This document shows, piece after piece, positions 1 to 11,355 of a stretch of DNA of 64,000 nucleotides. The stretch lies in contig JABVXU010000008.1 in assembly GCA_013365365.1 (NCBI GenBank), positions 124,001 through 188,000 on the forward strand, written 5' to 3'. Each line of letters opens with the position of its first letter. Position 1 is the first letter of the stretch. The translations under genes were made by a program, and so were the position numbers. The DNA comes from Cruorifilaria tuberocauda (taxonomy: Eukaryota; Nematoda; Chromadorea; Rhabditida; Onchocercidae). The notes beneath the pieces were generated by a model. It did not search any database. It was not told where the DNA came from and was given only the letters and a program-made list of their open reading frames with translations.

Positions 1-3000
1 GTTCTTTATTTATGCTGTCATTGGAATGCAGGTTTTTTTTTTTTGATCAACTTAATTCTTCAAAAAGTGACTTTGGACTTGAACGTGAAGTTGTCAAATT
101 TTAAGCCGTTTATATCATTTCCACTTTTGTTGTAAAAAAGATGGATGTACTTTTTTCAGTTTTCAACTTTATAGATCAACAAGGATATTAATAATTAGTG
201 CTTATAGGTATTTGGAAAAGTAGCACTAAATGATGAGACTCATATTCATCGCAACAACAACTTCCATACATTTCCTGCTGCTGTACTTGTTCTTTTTCGG
301 TACCTTTTTGTCAATTTCATCTAAATTTGACTGATCAAAAATTAAATTTCTTCTACATAATGAATAGAAGTACATTATAAATCTGGTGCTTGAAATTTTT
401 GTAGATCGGCAACTGGTGAAGCGTGGCAAGAAATAATGCTTTCTTGTTCGGATAGAGATGAAGTGAAATGTGATCCGGCTAGCGATGATTACAAACAGAA
501 TCCAGATGCAAAGTGCGGAGTGGATTTTGCCTACCCATATTTCATTTCATTCTTCATGCTGTGTTCCTTCTTGGTAATCTTAACTCATAAAAATGAAATG
601 ATTACTTAAATTTGATTGAAAGAGTTTAGGACTGTCGACTTGCTAATCCTTTGCATAAACTTTCTTCTTTTTGAAGGTTATAAATTTGTTCGTAGCGGTC
701 ATCATGGACAACTTTGACTATTTAACTCGAGACTGGAGTATCCTTGGACCACATCATCTAGAAGAATTTGTCCGATTATGGTCGGAATATGATCCCGACG
801 CAAAAGGACGAATAAAACATTTGGATGTCGTTACTTTGCTGCGCAAAATTTCACCGCCACTAGGTTTTGGCAAACTTTGTCCACACCGACTTGCTTGCAA
901 GGTTTTTTTTTCAAATTGAAAGTTATCAATTTTCACAAGTAACTTCATTGAATTTCACACAGAAAGTAGATAAAATCGCTTCACTAATTATAACAATGCA
1001 AAAACGTTGGTAGCAGCACGGCTATAGATTTAGCTCATTCACACTTTTAATTCATTTGTTATTGAAAGTCAAAATTAACTTTTATTTAATATTTTTATGG
1101 ACCTCGTTGAAGCATTTGACTAGTTTTTCAAGGGAGACATACAAATTTATGAGCAAATGGAGAAGTAATAGCGGCACAGCAATATATTGGGAAAAGAGTA
1201 CTTTAAATGAAGTAATAATCGCACAATTGGCTACAACTGGGCTACAGCTGAATTCAATCTCATATAAATCTTTTTTCACCGAGCCTTATCTAGTGTTGCA
1301 CTAAAAAGTTTGCAGCGTTTGGTATCAATGAATATGCCATTGAATTCAGATGGTACAGTTTGTTTCAACGCAACACTGTTTGCTTTAGTGCGAACAAATT
1401 TAAAAATCTACACGGAAGGAAATATCGACGAAGTGAACGAACAATTGAGATCAGCCATTCGTCGAATTTGGAAGCGTACTCCACAGAAAATGCTGGATGA
1501 AGTGGTACCACCTGCAGGAAGTGATTCACAAACTATAATTATATGAATTTTGATTCAAACTTTTTGTTGTAATCAAATCTTTAGATATTTGAAAAATTAA
1601 ATATTTTATTCCAAAAAGATCGCTTTTGTTTATTATTTATAAAGGCAATTAGAAGGGATATAGCGTTACAAAATGACGTTGTATATTTTTCAGCTATTTA
1701 ACATAATGTTTTATAATGGTGTTATTTAAAGAATATTGACAATTGGAGGTTTCCTGTCTTTGAAAAAGTTCTTTTTGTTTTAGGAGACGATGACGTTACA
1801 GTTGGAAAATTTTATGCTACTTTCTTGATTCAGGATTATTTTCGTAGATTTAAAAAAAGAAAGGAACTCGAATCTAAAGGTAAACAAACATTAATATCGT
1901 TTCTTTTATTAAACGATGTAGCAGACAAAAAGAACCGTGAATATAAGGGATAGAAAAGATTTCGAATATCTGAAATTAAGGAAAGAATGAGTTTCTCATG
2001 GTTATTGATTGAGTGGACTGTATGGAATATGTTTCACCTTTAATTATAGGCATCGTACCGCAGCAAACTTCACAGGCAATGGCTTTGCAAGCAGGCTTAC
2101 GAACGCTCCATGAAATTGGACCAGAATTAAAACGAGCAATTTCCGGCAACTTGGAAACTGATTTCACACTAGATGTGGAAGAACCTCAGCACAGAGTTGC
2201 TTTTATTTCATTTTTTAGATTTCGTTATTTACTCATTAAAGTTTTTCAGGATTTATTTTAAAAAAATACGTGTTAAAAGGAGGAATTTGACTCCGATAAA
2301 AGATATAAGTTCAATTCCAGCGTCCCCACTCACTTTTCAACAACATCATTTCGGCACTTGGTGGTTCGGCTCGAGCTAATCAGGTCTATCGTGAAGATCG
2401 AACAACTCGATCATTGCCAGTGACTAGTATGCTTTCTAAACTTACTTTAGACTACTATTCACTTCATATTCTTCGAATTTTGCATCATAATTTTCATATT
2501 TTAGAATGGGGAGAAGACATTTTTGTTTCCTTAGATCTGCAAATACTAACTTTCAATGACACACATTTTTGAGAAATTCTACTTCTGTAGTAAATCGGAA
2601 TTTATTTAAATAAATTTGAATTACAACAAAATACGATGCTTACTGCAAAAATATAAGATAAGCACATATGATGTACACTGCAACAATTCATTTGCTATCG
2701 AATTTTGGTATCCAGCCAACCATCAGTTGTCTCCGACACGTTCATTGTATGGTAATGATATGATGTCAATGACAACCCACGGTCATACAACCATCAATTG
2801 TTCAATCAATATCCCACCATCGGCACGCTCTAATGGTAGCGTGCTACAACGACGCCTACCTCAAATACCTTCTCCAAATATATCCCTTGATCAGAAATTA
2901 TTGGAAAATGATTTACCCAAAGTATCACGATTGCCTTTGAGTGCCGAACGTCGTTATATACTGGCCAACAGAAGGTTTGCTTCACTTTATCTTGAATTTC

Positions 3001-3832
3001 TAAAGGCCTTTAGTCTTAAGTTTCTAACTTAATCGGAGCATTATAGTATCAATCAATAAATTCTTTTCGCAGCATGCCTCTGGATACAGATGAAGAAGAG
3101 GAATGGTGCGAAAAGAGAGATACGGATAGGCTACGAAATGATGAAACGTGGATAAATGATGGTAGGCCTGGAAAAGGCTTAAGGAAACCTTTCATGCTAG
3201 CAAGAAATCAAGCAATGGCTATTGCTGGTGTACCAGCTGATATAAGTGAAGCTTTTGAAAGCACATATAGGTAATCTTAGTTAGTTTCAATTCTTACTGC
3301 TTTTTCATAGAAATGTTCGAAAGGACTTACGTACTATTACTGGAATGCGAAATTGCATCTAATTTTATATTTAGACCAGTACCGGATGGGAAATCGGTAC
3401 GGTTACCACTTTTAAATAGACCAGTATCAAGGCCACCAGATGGAAATGACGAAGGCTTAACTGAACGTCTTGTTGGTGAAGCTCTGGCACTGGGTAGATA
3501 CATGGATGAACGTGTTGTTGAAGCAGCGAGACGAGAAATCGCAGAAGGTACGCCATAGTGTCATAAAAAATGTATGTGAATTTGTAGTTGTCTAAATTCT
3601 TGCGTTTCTCCTGAATTTTAAGAGCGATTGCTATATCTTTTCAGCTTATTCACTTGAAGATTCCGAGCTTGAAAGTGCAGCAGCAACACTGGCAGATGCG
3701 CGTTACATAGAGCATCTCGGTATGGAACGTTGCGAAGTACGAGACTTCAACAGATATTCAGCGCGGGCGCTTCTGAGACCTGCACCATCACAAGAAGTCC
3801 CTGAAGACGATCTCTTTGTTACAACACTGTAA
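1..3832 (+). CDS. egl-19: L-type voltage-gated calcium channel alpha-1 subunit, C-terminal part (partial at 5' end)
   Basis: Pore-forming subunit of an L-type (Cav1) calcium channel of muscle and neuron plasma membranes; only the end of repeat IV and the cytoplasmic tail are in the window. Exons read: 1-31, 208-299, 405-573, 677-901, 1316-1520, 1784 or 1787-1879, 2050-2195, 2321-2426, 2716-2974, 3073-3270, 3375-3547, 3645-3832 (about 627 residues). Visible in order: the [10 protein letters not shown] segment, the repeat IV pore loop with the selectivity glutamate in [10 protein letters not shown], segment S6, an EF-hand-like region ([12 protein letters not shown]), the [11 protein letters not shown] pre-IQ block, the IQ motif ([14 protein letters not shown]), then a variable tail ending VTTL. 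The pore and IQ sequences match Cav1 rather than Cav2 (UNC-2) or T-type channels, so I assign egl-19. One intron has a tandem acceptor (see findings). Confidence 0.93.
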
Positions 3833-5327
3833 TTCTGGAATAGTGCTCTTATCTGCATGATTCCGCTTTGATTCCCTCCTCTTTCTCCTGGTCGGTTTCT
3901 AGGAATAACCTATGTTGGTAACTATGATGATCCTTTCAAAATTTTTAGTGAAAGCGACAAAAAATGATTTGCTCAGCGAATTGCGCCTTATCTGTTTTTG
4001 TGTGTTGTAAAATTCGGCGATTGGTCCATAGAGCTCACTGTGATTCAGAATTTTTCTCATTTTTAAATAAAAGTCTGAAATGACTTTTGATACTTCTTCC
4101 CTTAATATAAGTCTCATCGAACATTTTCAAATAATTCCCTTACAAAATTTTTACTTGGTAATGTGGAACACGAAATGCAAAACTTTTAACAGAAAGATAT
4201 ACAGAGATATAATTCATGTTTGAAGTGTCCTTTCAGTTTTTTCACTTGCTGCTTTGTACAGATATTTCTTGTAGTGATTTTATCTTGAAAACTGAAGCGC
4301 TTGGGAGTATTATCTTCGAATGAACACAGTACTAATAAACTGGTTCTATACTATATCTCACCCTCAAAGAAATGATGCAACGAAAAGATCTGTAGGTTAC
4401 ATTTATGACTGGAACCCGTCTTCTCTCTCTTTTTCTTAAAAAAAAGATATAAAGCGCTACAAGGAATCAAAAATATCGAGATAAATGTAAATGTGTAATT
4501 ATTAAATGCATTAGATAGTTGTTCAGTGGTACAGTCAGCTTCCTTCTCAGTTAATTCGCAGCTTAAGCGTTATATTATGATTCGTTTTAAATGACCTCGT
4601 ATCTGTATGATCTTACGGAACTGTGTTTTATGACAAGGGAAATGCGCGTATGGCGCATAGAATAAGAGGGTATCCTATGTACAAAACAACGAATCAAGTA
4701 GTAACGGATGACATTTGAAGGAGCATCTTCGCGTGGTTTTATTATAGCCTTTTTTCTAAGTTAATTTTGTTTTTGCTTAGTAGAAGCGAACAGATTTCAG
4801 GAGATATTACACAACTTCTGAGAAAAAAAAAGGAATATTGTAGCTGATGGTATGGAATAGATTCAAAAAGAATGGACTCATTTTAGCTGAAGACAATAGA
4901 TTCGAGCAGTGAAACAACATATAAGTATTTTTCCAGTATTATGGAATGCAGTATTTGCTGCTAAACTATAATCGATAAAATAAGATAGGAAAAAGAGGAG
5001 CGGAAGAAAGAGAGAAATAGTGAAACAAGGTACAAACAGATTCGCATGATCATTCTCAGGCTAAATTTGGAAATTCCTGATAACACGACCACTGATCTCT
5101 GCAACTAATTTTTTGAGAGAAAATTTTCGAAAAGCTGCAAAAGCGGGTAAATGTTCAGAAGTGATGACATGTGAGTAGTAGCATCAATTTGTCTAGAGAG
5201 CGTCGGGAATCTGGTAGCACTGTTACTTTTTGTCTTGAGCGATGTGTTTCATTATCTCCTATTTTTACCGTTTTGGTGCTTAGGACAGATATTCATTTCA
5301 GGTCTTCTTTTCGAGAAGGTGCAATAG
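3833..5327. other. Intergenic: egl-19 3' UTR and AIMP2 upstream region
   Basis: No coding exon is recognisable here. The first part should carry the egl-19 3' UTR. The end has a pyrimidine-AG site (TTCATTTCAG, ending 5301), 26 nt before the AIMP2 start codon; it is a good candidate for a spliced-leader acceptor. A 69-codon open frame at 5171-5380 overlaps the AIMP2 first exon in another frame and is not considered real. Confidence 0.6.
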
Positions 5328-6968
5328 ATGTATTCTATCAAACCATATCTGGATTCATACGAAAATATGCGTCTTCCTGATGTGATGTACTCAGTTAAGA
5401 GTTATCATGACATATCCTATGCTACCGGTATATTTACGTATTAAATCTGGAAACATTATTTGTCATTTTGAGATCTTATATCTTGATACTCAACTGTGGT
5501 GATTTTACAACGATTATGGAATTTCCAAAGCTTATTCACGGCACTTCGGAACTTTTAACATTTCCATTAACAAGTAATATTTGCAGAATCGATAGAAAAT
5601 ATTGCAAATGGTATCAATACTGCCGTAAAAGGAAGTTTGGAGGGAGTTATTAATATGCGTCAGCTAGAACTCATTGAAAAGCTTACAGCATTTATTGATC
5701 ATTTGAAGAAGACATTAATAAGCTGTTCTTCGTCTTCAACAAAAATTAAACCAATGCCCGAAGAACCGAAGATACTTCCCCGTCTTCTGCAGTACCAATT
5801 TATATTTAAAAAGGTAAACTTCGTAGATCCAAGTTTTATCACATCTGCATTTCAAACTCATAGTTTAAGTTATTAATGATCTTTTGTTTACGATTCCGAA
5901 ATTACATCATAAGTTCGCATTTTTGATCGACAAAACGAAGATTTCAAGAACTTATGCATTTTACTTTGCAGGGTAAAGTTAGTACTTCATCAGAAGAAGA
6001 GGTGGGTACACCCTATTCTCCAGCACTAACTGTTTTCGAGACTACAAAACATCTCATGAACACTGTCACACTTGTTGTCGACATTGAAGAACTGTGGTTG
6101 AAAAATTTGGCGAAACTTGGTGCTAGGACTTCTATACTGTTTGAAGGATTAAATGACGAGATCAGTGCACCACGTTGTATTATTAAACTGCATGCATCTA
6201 ATAGCCGTAATTTTTGGTTTCTTATTGCTATAAAAATATTAGCAATGTCCAGTATTATATGACAGAAAGCAGTGTTTGAAGTGTTGAATCTCATTTGACA
6301 TCTTTTTGCAATGATATGGCATACTTTTAAAGACAGTGTGAACTTTCAATTAACAGTGAAAAATAGAATTGTCAGCGGAAAAGCTACTTTACTCCAAGTT
6401 TATGTCCTTCCACAAATAGAAAAAGGAAATCAATAATTTGGGAATGGGCTTTCGAATTTTCAAGAAAGGCGATATTGAGTTGTCATTTTTATTGGTAATT
6501 AGATAGTGAATTAAATATTATTTATTAAGTTAATATTTCATGAAGCTTAGACGAATTATAGTCAAGCTATATTACTACAATTTGTTGTTTATTATTAATA
6601 CTTTTTTTGTAGGCAGGAGTTTAGTAGCCGAAGTAAATGGCACGAAAGTGTCAAAGCATATCTCAGTTTGGAAGTTACTTGGTTCATTGATCTCGCTCTA
6701 TCCAACGACTCAGGAACACGCAGATATCTGTACTCATATAGATTATTGGCTACTATTGATAGATGATGTTCTGTCGAACAGAAGTATTGGAGATAATTTA
6801 TGTCGTGAAATGAGTATTGCTTTAAGTCATCACGATTATCTAGTTCCAAACGTTGCAGCAACGCTGGCTGATGTCATTGCATATTCAGTTATCACGGAAG
6901 AATCTTATTATGCAAATAATGTTGAATTGTGGTTACGTCGTATGGATAAATTGCTTCAACAGGCGTAA
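5328..6968 (+). CDS. Aminoacyl-tRNA synthetase complex-interacting multifunctional protein 2 (AIMP2/p38)
   Basis: Non-catalytic scaffold of the cytosolic multi-aminoacyl-tRNA synthetase complex. Exons 5328-5427, 5587-5813, 5972-6216 and 6617-6968 give 307 aa (human AIMP2 is 320) with consistent phases. The N terminus has the family signature: MYSIKPY followed by LPDVMYSVKSYH, matching the MYxxKPY and CMYRLPNVH elements that bind lysyl-tRNA synthetase in the human protein. A helical or coiled segment (about residues 34-75) follows, then a thioredoxin-like region and a GST-C-like domain at about 200-307 with TLADVIAYSVI and ANNVELWLRRMDKL, like TVADVVLWSVL and ANVQRWMRSCENL in human. The middle is very divergent. 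The last acceptor could be 6613 or 6617; 6617 keeps frame with the donor at 6217. A likely trans-splice acceptor lies 26 nt upstream of the ATG. Confidence 0.82.
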
Positions 6969-7451
6969 CCGTGCTTTTAATACTAGTACCGGAGTTAGGT
7001 TCTGTGATGTTTAGGAGCTCTATGATCAGTTGCTTAACATAAATGACTAATAATGATTTTCTAACTTTATAAAGGAAATAGAATTATTTTGCTGTTTTCC
7101 GGTCATTTATTTATATATTGTTTTGCGACTTGTTTGTGTATAACATTAAAAAATGCTTGCAACTGATATAATTAAACGGTTATACCGAATAAGGAATATA
7201 TCCCAGTCCTTGTGAAATAGTTCTCACTTCCAGTTTCGTGGCAAAAACTGACATAAGAAAGTCGCCTGATTGGGAGTAACGGTGAGTAGCATGTGGCTGG
7301 TTATTAGCGCAGAGAATGATTGAATCAAACGTTTTTCATGTTGCGGAATAAAATTTTACTGCATGATGAATGAAATTCAGACTGTGCTTACAAATCGTAC
7401 ATCTGTAACTGTTTGCTTGGACGATTACCAAGGGCGCGTTTCTTTTCCCTG
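6969..7451. other. Short intergenic spacer between AIMP2 and mrps-25
   Basis: 483 nt separate the AIMP2 stop from the mrps-25 start on the same strand. No exon is seen. The length is compatible with either a compact intergenic region or an operon-type spacer in a nematode. Confidence 0.5.
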
Positions 7452-8358
7452 ATGTCATTTAAGCTCGGTACAGTACCATTAAGGCGTACGTATCCGTATC
7501 TTCAACAAGGTACAATACAATTCAGGAACCGTATAAAAGTTGGTTTTTCATTTTCATCCATGGATTATTGAAGTATATAAGCGCGCCTTTATGTCTGGAT
7601 GAGAAATTCATAAACTGTTCTCATCATCTTGAATATTTAACCCCGAGATATGTTTTTTCAGGTATTTGCTGTTGGTTATAATCAGTTTCCACGAGACGAC
7701 AAACGGCATAAGGGTCTGATAGAGTTTGTTTTTTGGCATTGGGCGCAACTACAGTACAATAATCCCTATGTTCAGCTGGTGCGATTTACGAATATCAGCA
7801 TTGTACCTTTCGGGAAGGCTTTCTTAGGTTAGCTTTAAAAATTTTCGTGCATTCTGTGGTTCCTCAGTTTTAAAATACTGTTTACTACTGTTAAATTTGG
7901 AGAGTATTTTCATTTATTTTTTTCTTTGTTGACTACTAGTTCTTTGCTGTCATATGTAGTATTGCTTCTTTCCAATCATGAGTTGCATAACTAAAATGTT
8001 TTCTTGTAACTATCTTTGACACTATGATCAGAATGGATGGAAAATAAGTAATGTTAAAATTTTCTTTGGTTTCTCAGTAAGATAGAGAATTGCAGATGAT
8101 GGTCGTGAAGTATTATTCGATTTAGAAGGTAAAACCCGCGAGGAAATTGAAGAGATGTTTCGAACGACATTGGGTAAAACTAAAATTTCGTTAAAGCAAG
8201 AACGTTTGGAGAAAATGCTGAGGACCGACCAAGCCTTATTTGGGAAGAAATGTAAGAGGGAATGCATTTGTGAAGTGCAGGGTCAGCATCCATGTACGTC
8301 AGTGCTTTATGCACCTGATTATATGAAAGGGAAGTGGCGGTGGAATCATAACACTTAG
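7452..8358 (+). CDS. mrps-25: Mitochondrial ribosomal protein S25 (mS25)
   Basis: Component of the small subunit of the mitochondrial ribosome. Exons 7452-7538, 7662-7827 and 8096-8358 give 171 aa (human MRPS25 is 173). Exon 1 encodes the N-terminal PLRRTYPYLQQG element (human PIRRTLQYLSQG). Exon 2 encodes FAVGYNQF, then FVFWHWAQLQYNNPYVQLV. Exon 3 encodes DDGREVLFDLEGK and the cysteine-bearing CKRECICEVQGQHPC, equivalent to CLRECICEVEGQVPC in human, ending in MKGKWRWN. The exon 3 acceptor was chosen at 8095 because it joins in frame without insertion (KAFL/DDGRE against FYLDSGEQ). It lies on the same strand as AIMP2, 483 nt downstream. Confidence 0.92.
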
Positions 8359-8476
8359 GAATTATTTTGTATTCTGTATGTAAATGATGTAGGCCTATTT
8401 TTCGTTTTGGTTTATTTAATGGTGATAATCTTTGGATTTTAGAGATAGATTACCACTACTAACTGTTAAAAAACAA

Positions 8477-8482
8477 AATAAA
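8477..8482 (+). promoter_or_regulatory. Putative polyadenylation signal of mrps-25
   Basis: AATAAA lies about 120 nt after the mrps-25 stop codon, in an A-rich context. It is the best-placed signal seen downstream of this gene. Confidence 0.4.
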
Positions 8483-8674
8483 AATTTGGTGAAACATTGA
8501 GTATATTCATTATTGCCCAACTTTCAATTATTTTCTGAAGGACAAATTCGTAGAGATTTATCCTAATTGTTTGAACTAGAAATAAATTACGCGGAAATAC
8601 AGACATTGATCGAATTCCTCATCCAAAAGTTGCAATTATTGGAATTATATCGATTGTCATATCTCCTGGGAAAT

Positions 8675-8760
8675 AAATAGTTATTTAGTATGAAATGCTA
8701 GTTATTTAATAAATGGTTATTTAATATGAAATTTAATAAATAGTTATTTAATATGAAATA
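8675..8760 (+). repeat. Short tandem minisatellite, three units
   Basis: Three near-identical 22-nt units of the type AAATAGTTATTTAATATGAA start at 8675, 8711 and 8738, separated by short AT-rich spacers. It lies between mrps-25 and the ABHD14-like gene and has no evident function. Confidence 0.7.
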
Positions 8761-9346
8761 CTTGTAAAAGATTTGTCATTGTGACGTTTATCGGGATATC
8801 TCCTCTATTTTTCATTATCGAATGATCGAAAATTTTGTAGTGATATCCAGTTTGCGTTCCCATTTCTTTAGTTCTTGTTGAAACCTTAGTGATAAGGATT
8901 ACCACTGCTTTGCTTCCACTATTTGAAAAGTTTTTATTTTGCTTAAATGTCTTGATTTTGATTGATATTGCTTAATTCTGAATTTCGTTCAAGAACATAT
9001 AAATATAAAAAGGTAGTGTTATTGTTCGTATTATATAATATTGCCCAACACTGCCGCGATGGTATTGGTTCTTCAGGAGATTTTCTTTAATTCCTTTCAT
9101 TGAATAGTCAAAAAGAGAGTTTGTTTCTCTCACGCCGTAGGATGCGTGTAAGTAAATCAAACTCCATTTGATCATTTAGTTTGATTTACATGTGCTGTAG
9201 AATGCAATTGTCCATAAATTAAATTCAGTAGTAATTCATAATCCTTACGGAAAGCCGTAAAATTGGATTACTTACTGGGAATTGTAAAGCTTATTCGTGA
9301 CTTACGATAAGTCCTGAGACTCATAGATTGGTCTTAAATCTAGTTT

Positions 9347-11355
9347 ATGGATACTTGCACACACTCTATCGTGCGATTAACTGACTTCCAAAAGCCGATC
9401 TCGGAGAAGGTGTTGTGGCGTTCAAAGGCAGTTAAACCAACTGAAGGAAATCTTTTTGCTGGAGTAAGTTCCTATGTACATATATCTAAGAATCTACAAG
9501 AAGGCCTGCAGGACATTCCACCCATTACTTATTGGTCACAATGTTGTTGTAAAAGATTTGATGAAAGTAACCGTAACAATTATTGTGTTTCAATAAAATA
9601 AAACGTAACAAGTGGAGTTCAGACATCTCCCTGTGGTGTGCAGATTTAAAAATGTCGCGTTGCTTTCTGAACGATCCAATATTTCTGAGAAGCAAGTTTG
9701 CAAGTAGGTGATGTCATTCAGTGTGAGTGACTTTGTCTTTCAGTACATTCTGTTCGGGATATGACGCAACACGACAGAAAGCAAAATGGAAGCTTATATA
9801 TGTATGATGCATGCATGCATACATCGCGTTATGTCTTTTTTCCCCCTTCTTTGACGCAGTGGGAGCTTTTTTTGTTCTTAGTGTGATATCCCGATACCGG
9901 TTTACCTGATAAGATACTTTCCGAACGCCTAGCTTAATTAATTTCTCTTAGGCACTAGGATTTTGAACAGTAAAGATTACTTCATTTCCAGATTCCCTTT
10001 ATCTACATCCTGGTTAGAAAGCATACTTTCTTTTTTTAGTTGTAATAATGTGACAAATACTGATCGCTAGATCACTAGGGAAATAGGAGTAAATTTACGC
10101 AATTTTCATTTCAAAAGACTGATATCATTGTTTGCAGAAGTTAACAACAGTTATCTAGTGGTAAAATTTAATTTCTTAAATTTGTTTAGTTTATAATGGT
10201 TCCAACATTTCCCAGAAATATTCCTTTCAGAGATACGAAATGTTTTTTCGAGAAACCGTTCCCCCTCGAGAAGTTATGTACAAAGGAACAATTTTGTTAA
10301 TTCATGGCCAGTCATTTTCCTCATCAACGTGGCAGGAAAATTCCACGATGCAGGTCGTTTCAAGATACCACATTCTTAATGAGATTTTTTTGCATCCATT
10401 GGCATTTCTGTTTAAAGGTATTAAGCTTTTCAAAAGTAATTCATTTGATGAACGAATTGGAAAATTATACATTAATAGAGGTTATAATTCCTTTTTAGAT
10501 TTTTTCTGCTGCTGGATACAGATGTTTAGCATTTGATATGCCTGGTTGTGGTAAAACTGGTGGACCGACAGTTTCGGATTCTGAAAAAGCCGAAATAATT
10601 CCTCTTGCTATGCGTGCCCTTCAACTTGAAACCGTTAATTTTTTTTTTGTAAGAAAAGAAAAAGAATATTATGCTTGAAAACATTTGCGTAAATTTCTGC
10701 TACTTCCTTCACCAACATCTCTATAACTGTTTAACGAATCAAGTTCCTTTTGTTTGATTTACTTCTTTTTTTGTTGTTGCAGGTCATAGTTATTGGACAT
10801 AGTATGGCCGGACAATATATCGTCCCACTGCTTGGAAGAACTTGGTTAACTTGCGTTGTTGCAGTTGCGCTGTCAAATACAAACATGATGCCAGCAGCCC
10901 CCGAAAGTATCAGAACATCAGTGTTGGTAGTATGGGGTGAAAGTGACACTAGTCTGGGACCTAGTGCTGCCTCTACTCTTAGTAAATTACCCAATTCCAG
11001 GCAAGCTTTTGGTTTTTTTGAAGTTTGCAGATTTATTTGCAAACTCAAACTTTTAATTCGTTTCTTCCCTTCCCTGTCTGATGTTTCCTCCTTTCTTCAT
11101 CTCAGTAGAATATGAAATCAAGTTTTCTCGTTTAAATTCAAGTACTGAGTGCAGAGTTCAATAATCATCCTAGTAAAGAAAACTATTGATAAATGTCATT
11201 TCTCCTCGTAGTTAAAAATTTTTTATTGACAAATCGTTTGTTTCAGTCCTTCTTTTTGCAGGCTTTTGAGAATACCATCAGCTGGACATGCTTGTTACCT
11301 CAGTAATCCAGTTGCTTTCCAATCAGCTTGTTTGAATTTTTTCGAAACGATATAG
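9347..11355 (+). CDS. ABHD14-type alpha/beta hydrolase
   Basis: Serine hydrolase of the ABHD14 (CIB) family; human ABHD14B has been described as a lysine deacetylase, but the substrate here is unknown. Exons 9347-9463, 10231-10353, 10499-10633 (or 10648), 10783-11000 and 11262-11355 give 228 aa (human ABHD14B is 210). The first exon ends in a perfect GGA|GTAAGT donor and joins in phase to FFRETVPPRE, aligning with EGTIQVQGQALFFREALPG of human. Further landmarks are ILLIHGQSFSSSTWQ, AAGYRCLAFDMPGCGKTG, the nucleophile elbow GHSMAG (Ser132), WGESD with the acidic residue (Asp180) and AGHACYL with the histidine (His207), so a complete triad is present. The intron at 11001-11261 starts with GC. 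No signal peptide is evident; a cytosolic location is likely. Confidence 0.88.

Noticed and set aside
5171..5380. 69-codon plus-strand ORF at the AIMP2 5' end
   Set aside because: It overlaps the conserved AIMP2 first exon in a different frame and crosses the likely trans-splice site.
9801..9835. ATGCATGC palindromic run in the first intron of the ABHD14-like gene
   Set aside because: A short simple-sequence palindrome expected by chance or slippage; no associated feature.
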